Shown piece by piece: positions 31,457-34,452 of a DNA stretch of 34,452 nt (the stretch's first letter is position 1; every line of letters starts with the position of its first letter). Below the pieces are notes generated by a model. That model was not told the DNA's origin and did no database searches. It saw nothing but the letters and a program-made list of their open reading frames with translations. This stretch comes from an uncultured Lachnospiraceae bacterium (GTDB lineage Bacteria > Bacillota > Clostridia > Lachnospirales > Lachnospiraceae). The position numbers were made by a program, and so were the translations under genes. The DNA is taken from assembly GCA_902796005.1 (NCBI GenBank), contig CADBNF010000015.1, forward strand, positions 1 to 34,452, written 5' to 3'.

Positions 31457-32794
31457 ATGCATCAGAAATCATCAGGCAGAATCAGACTCAGCTCCTTTCA
31501 GCTGATTGTCTTCGGGTTCGCAGGGGTCATTATCCTGGGAGCCCTGCTTCTGATGCTACCCGCCGCCTCGTCTTCCGGCACCGCTGCCTCCTTTTCCGAT
31601 GCGCTTTTTACCGCCACCTCGGCGGTCTGCGTGACCGGACTGGTGGTCCGGGACACGGCTTTGCAGTGGTCCGTCTTCGGCCAGGCAGTTATCCTGGCCC
31701 TGATCCAGATAGGCGGCATGGGCATTATCTCCGTGGCGGTGCTCTTCGGCATGGTTTCCGGCCGGAAGATATCCCTGATGCAGAGAAGCACCCTGCAGGA
31801 CGCCATCTCGGCGCCCCAGGTGGGCGGCATCGTGAAGCTGGCCAGGTTCATCATCACGACCTCCCTCATTATCGAGGTTTCAGGCGCGGTGGCCCTGATG
31901 CCGGTTTTCTGCAGAAGCTTCGGGCCAAAGGGAATCTGGATGTCCTTTTTCCACTCCATTTCCGCCTTCTGCAATGCGGGCTTTGACATTTTGGGAAGCG
32001 AGACCGGCAGCTTTTCCTCCCTGACAGGCTTCGGGGACAATCTCTACGTGGTGCTGGTCATCGGCCTGCTCATCATCATCGGCGGCATCGGCTTCCTGAC
32101 CTGGGAGGATCTGGCCCTGCACGGCCTGCGATTCCGGAAATACCGGATGCAGACGAAGGTGGTCCTGGTGACCACGGCGGTACTGATTGCCGTGCCCCTG
32201 CTGCTGTTTTTCTTTCATGAATACGCGGATCTGCCGGGAAAGGAAAGGTTCTGCGCAGCCTTTTTCCAGGCGGTGACCCCAAGGACCGCGGGCTTTAATA
32301 CGGCAAACCTCTCCGCCATGAGCGGGGCGGGCCGGGCGGTCATGGTGGTGCTGATGCTTATCGGCGGTTCCCCCGGCTCCACGGCCGGCGGCATGAAAAC
32401 CACCACGGCGGCAGTGCTTTTCGCCAATATCGCGGCTGTCTTCCGAAGAAGGAAAAATGCCCGGTATTTCGGACGGCGGATAGAAGATACGGTGGTGAAA
32501 AATGCCTCCACCATCCTGACCCTGTACCTGGTTTTGTCCATAACCGGCGCAGTGGTCATCAGCACCCTGGAGGGCCTGTCCTTCGGAGAGTGTGTATTTG
32601 AAAGCGTATCGGCTATCGGAACCGTGGGACTTTCCCTGGGCATGACGCCCTCCCTAAGCCTGGTGTCCCGGCTGGTGCTTATCTGCCTGATGTATTTCGG
32701 CAGGGTAGGGGGACTGACCCTGATCTTTGCCACATTCAGAGAAAAACGAAAGGAGAAGCTGCGCTGCCCGGTGGAACAGATTGCCGTGGGCTGA
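31457..32794 (+). CDS. ktrB: Ktr-type potassium transporter membrane subunit
   Basis: The 445-residue protein is a KtrB/TrkH-family K+ channel-like transporter. Four pore loops: TSAVCVTGLVV, SAFCNAGFDILG, AVTPRTAGFNTANL and SAIGTVGLSLGMT, each with the filter Gly; the third is followed by the intramembrane-loop Gly stretch GGSPGSTAGGMKTTT. Shorter than TrkH and lacking its two extra N-terminal helices, which fits KtrB. CGGAGGAAAAC precedes the ATG. A TATAAT lies at 31406-31411, without a good -35. No ktrA (RCK subunit) is adjacent; the nearest RCK gene is trkA at 12018-13376. Confidence 0.92.
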   Translation: MHQKSSGRIRLSSFQLIVFGFAGVIILGALLLMLPAASSSGTAASFSDALFTATSAVCVTGLVVRDTALQWSVFGQAVILALIQIGGMGIISVAVLFGMVSGRKISLMQRSTLQDAISAPQVGGIVKLARFIITTSLIIEVSGAVALMPVFCRSFGPKGIWMSFFHSISAFCNAGFDILGSETGSFSSLTGFGDNLYVVLVIGLLIIIGGIGFLTWEDLALHGLRFRKYRMQTKVVLVTTAVLIAVPLLLFFFHEYADLPGKERFCAAFFQAVTPRTAGFNTANLSAMSGAGRAVMVVLMLIGGSPGSTAGGMKTTTAAVLFANIAAVFRRRKNARYFGRRIEDTVVKNASTILTLYLVLSITGAVVISTLEGLSFGECVFESVSAIGTVGLSLGMTPSLSLVSRLVLICLMYFGRVGGLTLIFATFREKRKEKLRCPVEQIAVG

Positions 32795-32840
32795 TTTCGG
32801 TTCAGTACGGTAACTGCAGGTGGTGTCAAGGAGGTGCAAA

Positions 32841-33101
32841 ATGAGAGATTTTTTACTTTTGCTGATCGTTGCCGCATTTTTCATCGTCGGCTATTTCTTC
32901 ATGAAAAAGGTGGACAGATATATCGGATTCTTCCATAAAGCAGTGAAAAAGGAATATGAGCTTCCCCTGACGGTGGAGGAAGACAGAGAAGAAGATTTGC
33001 CGAAAACCCCGGAAAGAAAGCCTTCTTATGTTATAATAACCGGGAAAGGGACGGCGGAGACGCCGCCGCAGTACGTTATCGTCCATACAGGCAAGCAGTA
33101 G
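32841..33101 (+). CDS. Small single-pass membrane protein
   Basis: I do not recognise the family. The 86-residue protein has one N-terminal helix (about 4-20, FLLLLIVAAFFIVGYFFM) followed by a Lys/Glu-rich soluble tail with a proline-rich linker and a C-terminal strand pair (PSYVIITGKG, PQYVIVHTGK). The start at 32841 was chosen because AAGGAGGTG lies 5-8 bases upstream; an in-frame ATG at 32820 lacks a site. It lies between ktrB (46 bases upstream) and a KdpD-like kinase (35 bases downstream), so joint transcription and a role in K+ transport or its sensing are possible but unproved. Confidence 0.7.
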   Translation: MRDFLLLLIVAAFFIVGYFFMKKVDRYIGFFHKAVKKEYELPLTVEEDREEDLPKTPERKPSYVIITGKGTAETPPQYVIVHTGKQ

Positions 33102-33136
33102 GGACGAAATACCCGTAGAGGAGGGATACCGGCAAG

Positions 33137-34452
33137 ATGAATAACAGTGAACATATTCTGGTCTGCCTTTCCCCGTCGCCGTCAAATGTGAAAATCATCG
33201 AAGCAGCCGCCAGACTGGCGGTTGCTTTTCGCGCGGAATTTACCGCCATATACGTCCAGTCTGCCGAGCATGAACAGATGTCGGAGGAGGACAGCATCCG
33301 CCTTAACAACAATATCCGCCTGGCGGAGAAAAGAGGCGCCTCCATCACCACCGTCATCGGAGACAATATCCCCTTCCAGATAGCGGAATTTGCCCGGATG
33401 TCGGGAGTGACCCGGATTGTCGTGGGCAGAAGCAACGTGCAGAAGCCCTATTTCTGGAGCAAAGCCTCCCTGACCGAGCAGCTCATCATCGCCGCGCCGG
33501 ATATCGATATCTACATCATCCCGGATTCCTCCGCGGATCTGCGGCAACAGGGAGAAAAGCTGAAATCCGCGGTGAGGATCCTTCCCTCCCCGAAGGACCT
33601 TCTGGTCACCGGCCTGCTGCTTTGCGCCTTCACCTTCGTCGGGCTGCTGTTTGCCCGGCTGGGCTTTTCCGAGGCAAATATCATCACCCTGTACATCCTG
33701 GGCGTACTGATCACCTCCATCGCTGCCGCGGGGCAGCTGGCCGGTGTCATCAGCTCCCTGGCAAGCGTGCTGTTGTTCAATTATTTCTTCATCGAACCGA
33801 AGTACAGCTTCCATACTTATGAAACCGAATATGCGGTGACCTTTGCCATCATGCTGGTCGCTTCTTTGACCACCGGAACCCTGGCCAACCGTTTGAAGGC
33901 CAACGCGAGGCAGTCCTCCCGGGCCGCTTTTCGTACCAAGGTGCTGCTGGATACCAACCAGCTGCTGCAGAAGGCCAGAGACGAGAACGAGGTCTTAAGG
34001 ATTACGGCCAACCAGGTGATCCTTCTTCTGAACCGGGACGTGGTTATCTATTCCGTGGAGGAGGGCGTTCTGGGCAAGGGCTACGTCTTCACCGTCAGCC
34101 CGGAGGAAAACAACCTGATGTTTTTCAGAAACAGTGAAATCGAGACCGCGGACTGGGTGCTGGCCAACCGCAAAAGGGCCGGCGCAGGAACGGAGCGGTT
34201 CCCGGAGGCGAAGGCCATGTACCTGGCCATCATGACCAATGAGGCTGCCTACGGCGTCCTGGGCATAAGCATCGGGGACAAACGGCTGGAATCCTTCGAA
34301 TACAGCGTGCTGATGTCCATCCTGGGCGAATGCGCTCTGGCCCTGGAAAGCCTGAACAATGCGGCGGAGAAGGAAAAAGCGGCCCTGCAGGCCCAGAACG
34401 AGCAGCTGCGGGCAAACCTGCTGCGGTCCATTTCCCACGACCTGCGCACGCC
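33137..34452 (+). CDS. KdpD-like sensor histidine kinase lacking the KdpD N-domain, 3' truncated
   Basis: The 438 residues visible run off the window end, so the kinase catalytic part is unseen. Order: a Usp-like alpha/beta domain (about 1-135; EHILVCLSPSPSN, RIVVGRSN), four membrane helices of DUF4118 type (about 155-250; DLLVTGLLLCAFTFVGLLF, LFNYFFIEPKYSFHTY), a GAF-like domain (about 265-410; LLQKARDENEVLRITANQV) and a HisKA start with the phospho-accepting His (RSISHDLRTP) at the very end. The about 210-residue N-terminal KdpD domain with Walker motifs, found in classical KdpD, is absent: the ATG at 33137 has AGGAGGGAT 8-16 bases upstream, and the 35 bases before it are non-coding. KdpD senses K+ and turgor; here the partners are ktrB and a small protein, not kdpFABC. 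Confidence 0.88.
   Translation, partial: MNNSEHILVCLSPSPSNVKIIEAAARLAVAFRAEFTAIYVQSAEHEQMSEEDSIRLNNNIRLAEKRGASITTVIGDNIPFQIAEFARMSGVTRIVVGRSNVQKPYFWSKASLTEQLIIAAPDIDIYIIPDSSADLRQQGEKLKSAVRILPSPKDLLVTGLLLCAFTFVGLLFARLGFSEANIITLYILGVLITSIAAAGQLAGVISSLASVLLFNYFFIEPKYSFHTYETEYAVTFAIMLVASLTTGTLANRLKANARQSSRAAFRTKVLLDTNQLLQKARDENEVLRITANQVILLLNRDVVIYSVEEGVLGKGYVFTVSPEENNLMFFRNSEIETADWVLANRKRAGAGTERFPEAKAMYLAIMTNEAAYGVLGISIGDKRLESFEYSVLMSILGECALALESLNNAAEKEKAALQAQNEQLRANLLRSISHDLRT

Noticed and set aside
1-34452. tRNA, rRNA, CRISPR array, prophage or insertion sequence genes
   Set aside because: None seen on reading either strand; the only mobile-like element is the hairpin at 7505-7582, which encodes no protein.

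Overview
The window (about 34.5 kb, high GC, dense genes, strong GGAGG-type ribosome binding sites) looks like chromosomal DNA of a Clostridia-type Firmicute, probably Lachnospiraceae-like. The basis is the operon ylxM-ffh-rpsP-khpA-rimM-trmD-rplS-lepB-rbgA, a flavodiiron/rubredoxin protein (anaerobe), IspE (MEP pathway) and lipoprotein/Trk/Ktr gene families typical of gut Clostridia. This is inference from gene content; no rRNA, tRNA, CRISPR array, phage or transposase gene was seen.

Layout. 1-5.4 kb: 3' part of an M28 peptidase, a small secreted membrane-anchored protein, an unrecognised protein divergent from an Sfp-type phosphopantetheinyl transferase, and a three-domain flavodiiron protein. 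5.6-7.5 kb: an FHA protein and a CpaE/MinD-like protein that look like an orphan pair from a Tad-type pilus system. A perfect 37-bp-stem hairpin (7505-7582) fills the gap to a very large MacB-type ABC transporter (7.6-10.9 kb). 11.2-17.2 kb: a degenerate GDPD-like membrane protein, TrkA and TrkH, a HisC-like aminotransferase, MurI and a DUF1934 protein. 17.2-24.5 kb: PlsC, IspE, two membrane or secreted hypothetical proteins, a trigger-factor-like lipoprotein, MetY and an M24 aminopeptidase. 24.5-31.3 kb: the signal-recognition/ribosome-maturation operon. 31.4 kb to the end: KtrB, a small membrane protein and the start of a KdpD-like sensor kinase cut by the window edge.

How the parts fit. 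Two potassium-uptake loci (TrkAH; KtrB plus a KdpD-like kinase) lie about 17 kb apart, and KtrB has no KtrA beside it, so TrkA may serve both or a gating subunit lies elsewhere. The translation operon carries two unusual pieces: a zinc-ribbon membrane protein translationally coupled to TrmD, and a TrmD with a C-terminal extension of about 130 residues.

A recurring theme is the apparent pseudoenzyme: the signal peptidase I homologue lacks both catalytic residues, the GDPD homologue lacks two active-site residues, and the CpaE-like ATPase lacks both Walker-A lysines. Several sigma-A-like promoters (most with 17-bp spacers, several with TGn-extended -10 boxes) and intrinsic terminators can be read directly. 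No single dramatic new system is evident; the strongest leads are the catalytically dead LepB in the ribosome operon, the extended TrmD, the orphan FHA/CpaE pair, and the KtrB-small protein-KdpD-like module.
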